Below, in pieces: positions 20,794 through 30,700 of a stretch of 39,376 nt of DNA. The stretch is from Mastigamoeba balamuthi. Its lineage: Eukaryota; Evosea; Mastigamoebida; Mastigamoebidae. Position 1 is the first letter of the stretch, and each line of letters begins with the position of its first letter. A model generated the notes under the pieces. The model was not told the DNA's origin. It saw nothing but the letters and a program-made list of their open reading frames with translations, and did not search any database. The position numbers were made by a program, and so were the translations under genes. The stretch covers positions 120,230 through 159,605 of the forward strand of contig CACRSC010000065.1 of the NCBI GenBank assembly GCA_902651635.1, written 5' to 3'.

Positions 20794-21832
20794 TCACATG
20801 AGAGAGCAGCAGCACGCGTTGGGGTCGTCCGTCTTGCGCGGCGGCGAGCCCTGCACCAGCGGGTTCAGCAGCGGCGACGCCTCGGTGGCCCCCGGGGTAG
20901 TGGCCCCGAGTATCTCTGTTGGGCGTCCAGCAAAAGTGGTCAGGAATTCGCAATGCGAAGCGAGAGAGAGAGACAGAGACAGAGACAGGAGAGAGAGGAG
21001 AGAGCTGGAGAGAGGTGGAGGTGCTGCTGACCAGAGGCGATGGCGTGGAAGACCTCGTCGACGTTGGAGCAGCTCAGGGCGCTCGACTCGAAGAAGAGCG
21101 CCTTGTTGCTGGCGGCGAACGCGCGGCCAGACTCCGCAGACACCCTGCGGGCCTCGCCGAGGTCCGACTTGGTCCCCACGATGGCCACCGCCTTGGGCGT
21201 CGCGTGCTCCCGCATGTCCGCGAGCCACCCGCCCAGCCGCTCAAACGACTCTGGGCTCGTGATGTCGTAACTGCGGAAAAGGTTGAGAACCCCCCAAAGC
21301 AGCTGCAGTGTTGGCCCCACCACACCGCCCCCCATCCCGTGGGTTTCTCCCTCGCGCACCAGAGAACCACGCCGTGCGTCTGGCCCTTGTAGTAGGTCGT
21401 GACGGCCTGGCGGAACCTCTTCTGCCCCGCTGCAGCAGGAAAAATGTCAGAGGCAGTCAGATGATGTATGCCGGTGGGGCCAGAGGACACCCCCGGGCAG
21501 TGCGGGACGGTGCGGGCATCGCGCCTGTGTCCCAGATCTGCAGGCGGACGCTGTGGCCGTGGACCACGACGTTCTTGGACGAGAACGCGACGCCGATGGT
21601 GTGCGCCATGTCCGAGGAGAAGACGCCCTGCGTGTAGCGCGCGACCAGGCTCGTCTTGCCCACCCCCGACTCCCCGATGACCACGACTGCCGCACCGGGC
21701 AAGGAGGAGGAGGGGTCAGCGAGAGGGAAGAGGAGACTCTCTCCCCCTGGTGGCCACGTGGGGCGAGGGGAGGAGAAGGGGAGGGGAGGCACTTTTGAGG
21801 AGGTCTGTAACGTCGTCGAGCAGCTTAGCCAT
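20794..21832 (-). CDS. Rab-family small GTPase
   Basis: Five exons: 21832..21793, 21686..21525, 21429..21360, 21270..21032, 20915..20794; 210 residues, normal for a Rab. Seen: LLKIVVIGESGVGKTSL (G1/P-loop, completed across intron 1), HTIGVAF (switch I with the G2 Thr), WDTAGQ (G3, restored only by splicing), FRQAVTTYYKGQ (Rab switch II), VVLCYDITSPESF, then GTKSD at G4 and ESSAL at G5. The C terminus is NACCCSLM, suited to prenylation. G4 is TKSD rather than the usual Rab NKxD; the Asp that reads guanine is kept. Intron 2 (21430-21524) needs a GC donor (ACAG|GCGCGA), since WDTAGQ is invariant. I cannot assign the subfamily, so the compartment is unknown. Confidence 0.93.
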
Positions 21833-22137
21833 CGCTCCTCGCTGTGTGTCCCTCTGCGGGAATTTTTCGCTGTGTGTGCCTAAGATCCTTCAACCCCAAC
21901 CGAAAGCCGAACCACTCGGTGACAGGAAGGCTATCCCGCACGGCCCCCTCCGAGCAGGTGCGCAAGGCTTGTGCGAGGCAGCACACAAGGACCAGGAGCT
22001 GCCTGTCGGCAACCATCGGTCGTGGATATCTGATTCGCGTATCATGATTTTCTGGGAGATGACGCACCGAGGAATCAGAGGCAGGGCGTTTGATTGTTTG
22101 GCTGGTGCGCAAGCGCAGAGCATAGAGAGAGCAGCCA
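21833..22137. promoter_or_regulatory. Divergent promoter region, Rab/AAMP
   Basis: 305 bp between the Rab start (minus) and the AAMP start (plus). It holds the cluster GTGGATATCTGATTCGCG near 22,022 and GAGGAATCAGAGG near 22,070, words like those upstream of other genes here. A shared promoter is inferred from geometry only. Confidence 0.45.
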
Positions 22138-23482
22138 ATGTCGGACGAAGAGTTCCTCAACCCCGACGACATCCAGGAGCAGATCGTCCTCGATGACGTC
22201 CCCGGCGACGGCGAGCCCGAGGACGACGACGACGACGACGCCGGCGACGGCATGGAGCACGACGACGACGGCGCCGGCGACAACGACGAGGGGGGCGCCG
22301 CCTCTGACGCCGACGGCGACGACTCTGCGCCGATTCCCGACGACTCTGCCCTCTGCTTCGCCGAGCACACGGACACCGTGCTGTGCGTGGCGCTGCAGCC
22401 CGGCGGCGACCTCGTCGTCTCGGGCGGGTGCGACGACCGCGCGTTCCTGTGGAACGTCCGCACGGGCGACGTCGTCGCGGAGCTCGGCGGCCACACCGAC
22501 TCGGTCGCCGCCGTCGGCTTCAGCTCCGACGGCAAGCTCGTCGCCACCGGCGGCCTCGACGGCGCCGTGCGCATCTGGGACGCCATCAACGGCGCCCTGG
22601 TCAACGTGCTCGAGGGTGCGGCATCAATTGATTCCAAAACGACACACACCCCCCCGGCAACTCACAGCTGTCCGCGCCCCCACCGCCAGGCCCCGGCGAG
22701 GGCATAGAGTGGCTCGAGTGGCACCCCAAGGGCCCCGCGGTCGTCGCCGGTGCGGGCGACGGCACCGCGTGGCTGTGGAACGGCAAGACGGGCGCGTACA
22801 TGGCGACGTACGGCGGGCACGGCGGGCCTGTGCAGGCCGGCTGCATCGCCAACGAGGGCAGGAGGCTGTGCACTGCCGCTGCCGATGGCGCCATCCGCGT
22901 GTGGGAGGCCCGCGGCACTCACCCCGAGGCCTGCATCCAGGGTGACGCCGCTGCCACTGTCTGCGTTGCCTCCAAGACCGCCCCGCAGGTCGCTGTTGGT
23001 GCGGTTGCCCCTCCCACCAGCTCCTGCGCGCCTACGGTGAGCACTGAGACCGCCTGCCAGGCTACGAGGACGGCTCTGTCGTTCTGGTGAACACGGCCAG
23101 CGGCAAGAAGGTGTCCAGGCTCTCTGGGCACTCGCAGTCCATCGAGGGCGCCGTGTTCGTCAACATGGACCGCGAGGTCGTGGCCACGTCGTCGATGGAC
23201 GGCACCGTCCGCTCGTGGGATGTCGGCACGGCCACCGAGCGCGCCAAGTACTTCTCACCCGAGGTCGGCTTCGGCAGGATGCGGTGCCACGAGTCGGCGC
23301 CGCTGCTGTACGTCGCTGGCACTGACGGGAAGCTGCGCGTCCTCGATGCCCGCGACTGCAGGCTCCTGCAGGAGCTCTCCGGGCACGAGGCCACGATCTA
23401 CGACCTCGCGGTGTCCCCTAGCGGTGTTGTCGTCACGGCCTCCGATGACCACACAGTGCGCGTGTTCAACACGCAACACTAG
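22138..23482 (+). CDS. AAMP: AAMP/Sqt1-like WD40 protein
   Basis: Three exons: 22138..22615, 22690..22998, 23061..23482; 402 residues. AAMP is a cytosolic WD40 protein; its yeast relative Sqt1 chaperones ribosomal protein uL16 (Rpl10), so a ribosome-assembly role is plausible. The N terminus is strongly acidic, with a poly-Asp run encoded by GAC repeats. The propeller starts at FAEHTDTVLCVAL and includes SGGCDDRAFLW, TGGLDGAVRIWD, GIEWLEWHPKGP (an AAMP hallmark), GAGDGTAWLW, AVGYEDGSVVLV (formed at the second splice), TSSMDGTVRSWD and a final SDDHTVRVF. Both introns are phase-1 GT-AG with GTGCGG donors. The gene converges on the PARP14-like gene; only 40 bp separate the two stop codons. Confidence 0.92.
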
Positions 23483-23521
23483 AAGGAACCCCGATTGCAG
23501 ACCGTATGCGAAAACCTGAGG

Positions 23522-23527
23522 TTTATT
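23522..23527 (-). terminator. AATAAA signal overlapping the PARP14-like stop codon
   Basis: The minus strand reads CCAATAAACC, with CAA the last codon and TAA the stop. This is the second gene in the window whose stop is embedded in AATAAA. With AAMP ending 40 bp away on the other strand, the 3' UTRs must be tiny or overlap. Confidence 0.45.
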
Positions 23528-26500
23528 GGCTCTTTGGGGGTGAATTCGTGGGTGGTGACTTCGCCTTTGGTGCAACAACCGAACTGATTATCTTCTCGGC
23601 CGCCCTGAGCGACAGGTCGTCGCCCTTGACAATGACGTCGACGACAGGCTGGCCCTTGAGACTCTGCGCGAGGCTCACGCGAACGGCTCGGGGATACCTC
23701 GAGACAACGTTCGTTTGCTGCATCCTGAGAGTCGAATGTCAGGCCCGAGGCGTTTGGAGCGCGTTCGCACTTGTTGAGATCTATCTCGTAGCGCTGGTTC
23801 GTGAAGAGAAATTCCAGCGACATGAGATCAGACCCCATGGCGTCGCTCAGGACTTTGTTTTCCTCTGCGAATCGAGTGCGTTAAGCGCCGAAACAGAGAG
23901 TGTACGTACGGGCTCCATACGGTTTCCAGCGACCACTGTCGGACCACTCGAAGGTCCACTTGACCTTTTCGCTGCTGTACTCACAAGGAGTCAACAAGAG
24001 AGGAGAGGGGAGGGAGTTATGCGCTTACACTTCAGCCTGCCTTCTGGTGATGTCGCGAGCGTAGCCACTGGACAGCTTGATCTGCTTCATCTCCTTCAGG
24101 TCAATGCGGTGCTTCTCACCTGGAGCTGACTGTGAGCAAAGCACACAAAGAAAACGAGACTACGCACTTCGGATCATGAGCTCAATTCCGTCGAGGTCTG
24201 CGACAAACGCGTCCTCGATTTCGACGCTCTGCGCCTCGGGGTATGGCCACCACGACCCATCCTCACTCTTCCACCACCACTGTCTGTCCGCTGTGTGCAC
24301 CGTGTGCACAAACAGGCCCGCCACCGTCGAGTACTGCTGCTCGGCCGGGAACGCAAAGTACACCGTCCTCAGCGACGAGTCCAGGTTCTTGGCAAACCAC
24401 ATCCTCGCACTCCTGATCGCCTCTTTCGAGCACCGGCGCGACACGTAGTTTGGCATACGACTGCTGACGGGCACAGCGATGAGCAGGCTCGTGGCTCCCG
24501 CCTTGTTCGCGCCCTCGCACGCCGCGGTGATCGCCTGCCCGCTGATGCGCTCGGCGTCCGGCTTGTCGAGGTCGTCTGCGTTCACCGGTATCCGCATGCG
24601 CGCGACCCATTTGCGGTCCGGGAGGTCGTCCCCGGACAGCACGCGCTGTGTCTCGCCGAGATCGATGGGCGTGCCCAGCAGCTCGACGTGGGGGAAGGGC
24701 GTCCCGGTCTCGACGGCGACAGCGTCGGTGTAAACCCCGGCGAGACTCCCGACGAGCACCCGGACGCGCCTCCCACCGCTCACCGGCAGCGACGCCACCG
24801 AGCAGTCGCAGTACGAGTGCGCGACGTACTCGGCGCCGGTCTTGCGCAGCTCCTGCAGCACCTGAGCTGTTTGGAGCGCTGCCGGAATGCTCAGCGCCGA
24901 GCCCTCCGTGAACTCGAGGACGGCCGTCCTTGGCGGGCCCCGCGTCGGCGATGTCGCAACGGTACCGACGGGGTCTCCTGCGTACCAGTCGGGCGCCTCG
25001 AGCGCTTGGCGAGCGCGGGTTACCGCGTCTGACTGGCCACCGAGCCTCACGCGCACGCGGCCTCCGACGGAAGCCACGACAACGTCAATGGCAACGCGTT
25101 CACGGCGCGAGATGGAGGCAACAGCACGGTGAACAGCCTGCTCGGGGGGAGTCCCGTCGAGGTCGAACGGCTGTGTCTCGTCGAAGCCCGCCAGGAGCTT
25201 CTCGACGCGCCTGATCGCGGCGTCGATGCGGCCGCCCCTGAACGTCGCCTTGTGCTGCGGAACTCGCAGGGTGATGGCGCACTCGAACTGGTTGAGGATC
25301 TGGCGCACGTCGCCCTGCGCGAACTGCTCGAGCCACAGCAGGCGGCACCGGGACAGCGGGACATCGCGGTACTCGACGCCCGAGGTGGCGAAAAGCGTGC
25401 TGCGGACGAGCGGGAGGCTATCGATGAACGTGGTGAAGCGCACCTCGTGCGAGCTGCTGTCCGACCACAGCCCGCACGTGCCCCACGAGATCAGCGACTC
25501 GGCCGCGCCGCCCTGGCGCTGGAAGTTGCGCCAGTCCTCGTGCGAGAGCTCGACCTTGTCCTCCCGCACGCTCTGCAGCACCCGGCGCATCCCCTCGACT
25601 GCGATGGCGTCGCCCTCGATGCGCACGACACCCGAGTCGCTGCTGTCGCCGGCGGCCGCGGTCCACGTGCAGACGAGCCTGTTGTCGCCCCGCCGCACGG
25701 CGTCCGAGTACTTGCGGGTGCGCTGGGCCCACTCGTAGCTCAGCCGCGACATCGAGAGCGTCGTCGTGGCCCCGCCGCACGCCGGGGACGCCGCCTGCGT
25801 GAGCACCGGCCGGGCCGCTGGCACGAACGCGGGCGCGTCGGCGGACATGGCCGGCTGCTGGAGCACCGCGGGCGCTGGCTTTGTCTTGCGGTCCTCGCGC
25901 CTGCGGACCTTGAGGCGGGACTTTGTCGACTCCACGACCGTCTGGTCCGCGAGCTCGCAGGCCCGCGTGGCGTCGTCTGCGCTGCCGAACTCGACAAACG
26001 CGTAGGCCGCGGCGCCGATCGAGGGGTCCGCTGGCTTGACGGCGACGTGCGACACGCGGACGCCGACCACGCGCTCGAGGTGCGCGCGCAGGACGTCGGC
26101 CGTGTCGCCCTGCCCGATGCTGCCGACCCATATCCACTTGTCCTTGCTGTTCCCGCTGCTGATGACGGCGCCTCCGCCTCCTCCTCCCCCGAGGCCGCCG
26201 CCGGCCGCCAGCGAGGGCAGCGGCGACTGCGGCACCGAGTGCGTGCGCGGCCTCTCCGCTGCGCGCTCCCTGCGGTACGGCGACGCCGCGGGCGCGGGTG
26301 CAGGCGCGGGGGCAGCGGGCGGCGGGGCCTCGAAGCGCTGGAGGAACGGGGCCCTCAGCGGCGGCCCGATGGCCTCTGCGAGCTGCGCGACGCGGTCCCT
26401 GGGCAGCGAGCGTATGAGGCCGCCCTGCGGCACGCTCGCGTCGAGCGCCAGCAGCACCGTCACCGCCAGCGCGCAGAGCGTGCGCTGCGCGTCCACCGGC

Positions 26501-27256
26501 AGCAGCGGCTCCGCCACGTACTCTGGCGCCAGCTGCGCGAACTTGGCGGGGTCCTGGCCCAGCAGCTGCGCAGCGACCTCGTACCCTGCAGCCGTTTCCC
26601 GCACCACGTCAGCCGGCGGGGGGAGAGGTGCACAGAGATGCACGGCACGGAATCGGCTGCAAACTGAGGCGCCGGCGGGGGCGCGGGGGGCAGGCGGTCG
26701 GGTCGCACCGGAGGCCGAGCGCGAGAGGAGGCGGAGGACGGAGCAGCACCCGGAGGGGTCGAGCGAGGCGAGGGCCCTCGAGGCCGCGGGGACGTCGCGC
26801 GCGCGCGGCGAGTGCAGTGTGCTGAGCTGCCGCGAGAGGTGCGTGAAGGCCGCGACCGCCACGGCGTCCGTGCGGGTCGACGCCAGCGTCTCGATCTCCG
26901 CGACGCGCGCGAGCCTCTCGGGCGTCCACATGGTCCCCTGCGCGGTCGGTGGGCCCCCCCACGGCAGCGAGCGAGCGGTTCCGCCAACGGGCCAGCGATA
27001 AGCGCAGGCAGCCCGGTCAGTGAAGACAAAAAAAAAGGAGAAAAGCGCAGTGGCAGAGCCGGCGCGGTGCGGGGCAGCAGGCACCTCCGAGAGGAGCTTG
27101 TCTATGCCAGCGCAGATGGCGTCGAGCGGGGTCCTGGGCGGGCTGGTGAGTGACCCGGGAATCGCGTCGCGAGAGACAGAGAGCGCACTGGTCAGACTGC
27201 GGCGGAAAGCGCGTCTCTAGGGTCTCGCAGCTGAGTAGGGCGTCGAAGAAAGACAT
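23523..27256 (-). CDS. PARP14-like RRM-KH-macro-WWE protein without catalytic domain
   Basis: Exons: 27256..27189, 27142..27085, 26937..24168, 24125..24029, 23974..23910, 23864..23771, 23724..23523; 1,117 residues, or 1,076 if a probable in-frame intron at 26708..26586 is also removed. Domains in order (unspliced numbering): helical N terminus; Pro/Ala- and Gly-rich linker; an RRM from about 310 (WIWVGSIG to YAFVEFGSADDA); about 400 residues of KH-like alternating strands and helices (RGGRIDAAIRRVEKLL, VRLGGQSDAVTRARQ); a macro-domain-like segment at about 750-920 (RVRVLVGSLAGVYTDAVAVE, then AACEGANKAGATSLLIAVP) that lacks the canonical NAAN and GGG loops; a WWE domain (QWWWKSEDGSWWPYP to KHRIDLKEMKQ); and a second WWE (KWTFEWSDSGRWKPYG to YEIDLNKMQQTN). 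The protein then ends after about 50 residues. WWE domains read ADP-ribose chains. The order matches PARP14-type proteins, but no ADP-ribosyltransferase domain follows. It diverges from the Nup358-like gene. Confidence 0.85.
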
Positions 27257-27715
27257 GGGCGGGGCAGAGGCGAGGTGGGCGCGGGGGGAAGGGGCTGCGG
27301 TGCGCGCGGTGCAAGGGGTCTAGGGGCTGTGCACCCGAATTCGGGAGCCCCGAGCGAACAGAGTTACCGTTAACGAATGAAGCTAATGAAATGAATCCCG
27401 CTGGGCCCCCTGATCTCCACGGACGTGCGTACGGCTGCCTGGGTCTGCTGGGCTCCATGAGAGCGCCTCCTCCAGCGTCGCGAGCGAACGTCTGCACTGA
27501 GACGGACAGATATCTGCCCGCCATACATAGCTTCCCGGTACTCGGAACTGTGGTGCAGTTCCGCAAACGCTCCCGAGCCTCCGCCTGGGCCCAAAGTAGT
27601 CATGCCATGGAAGGGCATACCACGGGCATCGCCGACGGACGCCCCGACCCCGGTCGTGTCAGTTTGGGAAGATACCGCAGGAAAAATCCCGAATATTACA
27701 TCATCACAACCCAAA
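27257..27715. promoter_or_regulatory. Divergent intergenic region, PARP14-like/Nup358-like
   Basis: 459 bp between opposing start codons. Near the middle are GAATTCGGGAGC (27,338), TTACCGTTAACGAATGAAG (27,363) and GAATCCCG; near the Nup358-like start are GATACCGCAGG and CCCGAATATTACATCATC. An open frame from 27602 runs in phase into the Nup358-like gene, but its N-terminal extension lacks any domain, and the ATG at 27716 follows the AT-rich patch. Confidence 0.45.
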
Positions 27716-30700
27716 ATGAGCGACAAAGAGCGCCAGCGCGAGCGCGACGAGGACATCCGGCTGCGCAACGCCCTCGAGGCTCGCCTGCTCGAGCCCCTCC
27801 CGCGCGCCGCTCTCTGCGCCGTCCACGAGCGCCTCGCGGAGGTCCACGCCCGCCTGGGCGACGCCCGAGCCGCCGCCCGCAGCTACGATGCGGCCGCGGC
27901 GCTCATCGACCCGCGCAGGCGACCGGCCCTCGCCGAGCGCGCCGCACAGTCGCTGCTCCTCGCCGGCTCGACCCCGGACGTCGCGGACGTGCTCCGGTGG
28001 CTCGAGTCGGCCGACCGCTCCTCTGCCAGCGCCGCGCTGCTCTGGGCCCGCGCCGCCACCGACCAGGGTGAGTTGGATCCGGGAATCTCTGCCGAGTTCC
28101 GGAGATCTCTGCCTCCCCTCTGCTGCTCGGGGTGGTCCTTCCCTCCCTCTCTCTACCCCCTTCCCCATCCATTTCCGCCTGCCACATCTCCGGCATTGCT
28201 TTTCCCGCGTGTTACGTGGAGTTGAGAATGAAGTTCACACGTTCACACGTTCGCCGTTCCCGTGCGCAGAATCGAGGTCCCGGATCGCAGAGACTGCGGA
28301 GAGCAGGCTGAGGGCGGCGATCGAGGCGGCCCCGAGAGACGCGAGGCTGCACGTCGCCCTCGTCGCGCTGCTCACCCGCCGCGGCGACTTCCATTCGTAC
28401 GCCACTGCCCCTCAATTGTTCCCCGCCCCCCCGATTCCTCCTCACATTGCCCCTCTCCCCTCTCCCACCCACGAATGCCCACTTGCCTCTCTCCTCGTAC
28501 AGCGTCGTGAAGCTCTACGACAGGCACAGGCTGGCGATGAGGGGCGAGCTGGAGTGGCTCTGCGCGCTCAGGGGCGTGTTCAGCGACAGGCTGGGCGGCC
28601 CCGGGATCGGCCCGCGGTTCCTCTGGTGCTCCGACGCCATCGCGCGCATCAGGACGCGCGCGGCCCCGGCGCACGGGGCGACGACCCTGGCAGCGGAGCG
28701 CGCGCCGTTCGAGGCCGCGCACGCGTTTGAGGAGGACGTCGAGCGCTGCTCGGAGCGCGTGACGCCGCTGTACATGATGCGCGTACCGCTGTACAAGGCG
28801 TGGGCGTTCTGCGCACGCGCGCGGGAGGCGCCGCCGCAGCAGCGCCTGGTGATGCTGCAGTCGGCCTGGGAGAGCGCCAGCAAGGCGTTCTGGGGTGCGT
28901 GCCACTCACAGCGGCTCGCGAGGCAGGCACTCACCGCGGGCTGCTGGCCGTACAGCTGAGGCCGAGGCGTCGACGGACGAGGAGTGGCAGACGGTGGCCG
29001 AGGCTGGGAGGATGCTGTTCCGTATGGCATCGCAGAACGCGGACCTCGTTGAGTGGTATGCCGTCTGCCGCCTGCTGTTCCTCCGTGGGGGAGGGGAGGG
29101 GCTCAACAGGGTGTTCGCATTGCAGGATCAGCAGCACCGGGGAGGACAAGGACCTCGTCTCGAGCATTCTTGAGCGCACCGCACTGGCGGACACCAACGT
29201 CGTGAGGCTCCACGTGGAATCGCTGGACGTTGTAGCGTCGCGTGCGTTCTGGCACCACTGCGTCGCGCGCAGGCCCGAGCTGCTCTGGCGTTGGGTGTGC
29301 GAGATCGCTCTGCCCGACTGCACGGCTCCCCCATCGCTCCTGGGGGACACGGTCCAGCTCGATGCTCTCGCTCTGCTGCTGATCGCGGTTTTCGACCTGC
29401 GCTGCCACGAGGCCAGCCCAGACGACCCGTCAACGATCGAGTCCTTCTCGCCCTTGACTCTGGCACAGAAGCGGCTTTGGAACTCGGTTCTCTACCACTA
29501 CCAGGTACAGCCCTCTCTACCGCCACTGTCCAGTCGATCAACTGTTCCCCAACCAGGAGCTCGCGAAGGTTCCGAGATCGCGCCGCCTGGCGAGACCAAT
29601 TGATCTCTTCTCCATCAACGCGGTCTGCGAGTGCTTTGCGGAGATCAAGCAGTGCGACACCCTTCTTTGTTTGGTCCCGTTTAACCGTCGTCTTGCAGAT
29701 CATCCGAGTCTGCGGACCTGATGAGCTTCCTCTCGGCCGCTTTTGCGGAGCTGTCGCAGATCCTGTCGGAGCGTTTCCCAGGCGCCTCTTGTGAATGCTC
29801 GCGCTTTGCGGAGCAGTTCAGCACAAGCGCCATGGCTCCCCCGACACAGCAGCCGAGACCACCAGTCTTCCAGCAGCTCATCAAGGCGACCACTCCTCTT
29901 GCGTCCAAGTCCATCCGCGGCAGCGCCATTGTCGAGGATCAGTTCCAGAAGGGGCTCGCGCTAGCAGCAGCTGGCGATCTGAAGGACGCGCTGCGGTGTT
30001 TCCAGGACATCGGCACGTTCGAGTCGTGGCTCAACTGCGGGAAGATCTACGGTCACGTTCTCGAGACCAGAATGTCTGCGGGCGGGGCTCGCCCCGAGCA
30101 GCTGCAGGAGCTCTACGTGCGTGCGGTGCAGGCGTACGGCAGGTGCCGGGTGTGTGGCGAGCTCAGCTCCACCCAGGACTTGGCGCTGCGCGAGGCCGAA
30201 CGCGCCCTTGCTCCTCTGGCTCCGGCTGTCGCCAGCACGCCGAAGAAGCCGGTTGGTCATTGGACGCCTGGGTCGTCTGTGCGCAAGCCTCTGCAGCTCG
30301 CTACGTCTCCGGAGAGGCCGGGCCAGGAGGTTAAGGTCGAAGCAACCCCGCTGCGGAGCTCGCAGGCGCCGGTGATCACGAGGCCCGCCACGGCGTGCAA
30401 GCTGTCACAGCTCGCGGAGCTCAGGAAGGGGTTCAACTCGCCGTCTTCTTCTGGGGACAAGAGCAGCGCGACGAGGAAGATCATCTTCGGCGCACAGACC
30501 CCCAAGCAATCGGATCAGGGCAGAGGTACTCGTCCCATTTCCGTCAACAACCAACTCAAACCAACCGTAGATGCAATGACGCCCTCGGGGAGGCCGTACT
30601 CCGCGGGCGCGACGCCGCTTACCCACGGCTCTCCTGCCTCGCAGACTACGAGGGTTTCTGTGAGCGACGGCTGGAAGTGCATGTCTTGCGGGTACGTCAA

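Noticed and set aside
25129-26667. Long plus-strand open frame (512 codons) over the PARP14-like gene
   Set aside because: It is antisense to the RRM and KH-like region; the product is Arg/Ala-rich without motifs.
27602-27715. Upstream in-frame extension of the Nup358-like gene (38 residues)
   Set aside because: It has no domain signal and runs through the AT-rich promoter-like patch; the ATG at 27716 is a better start. It is not excluded.
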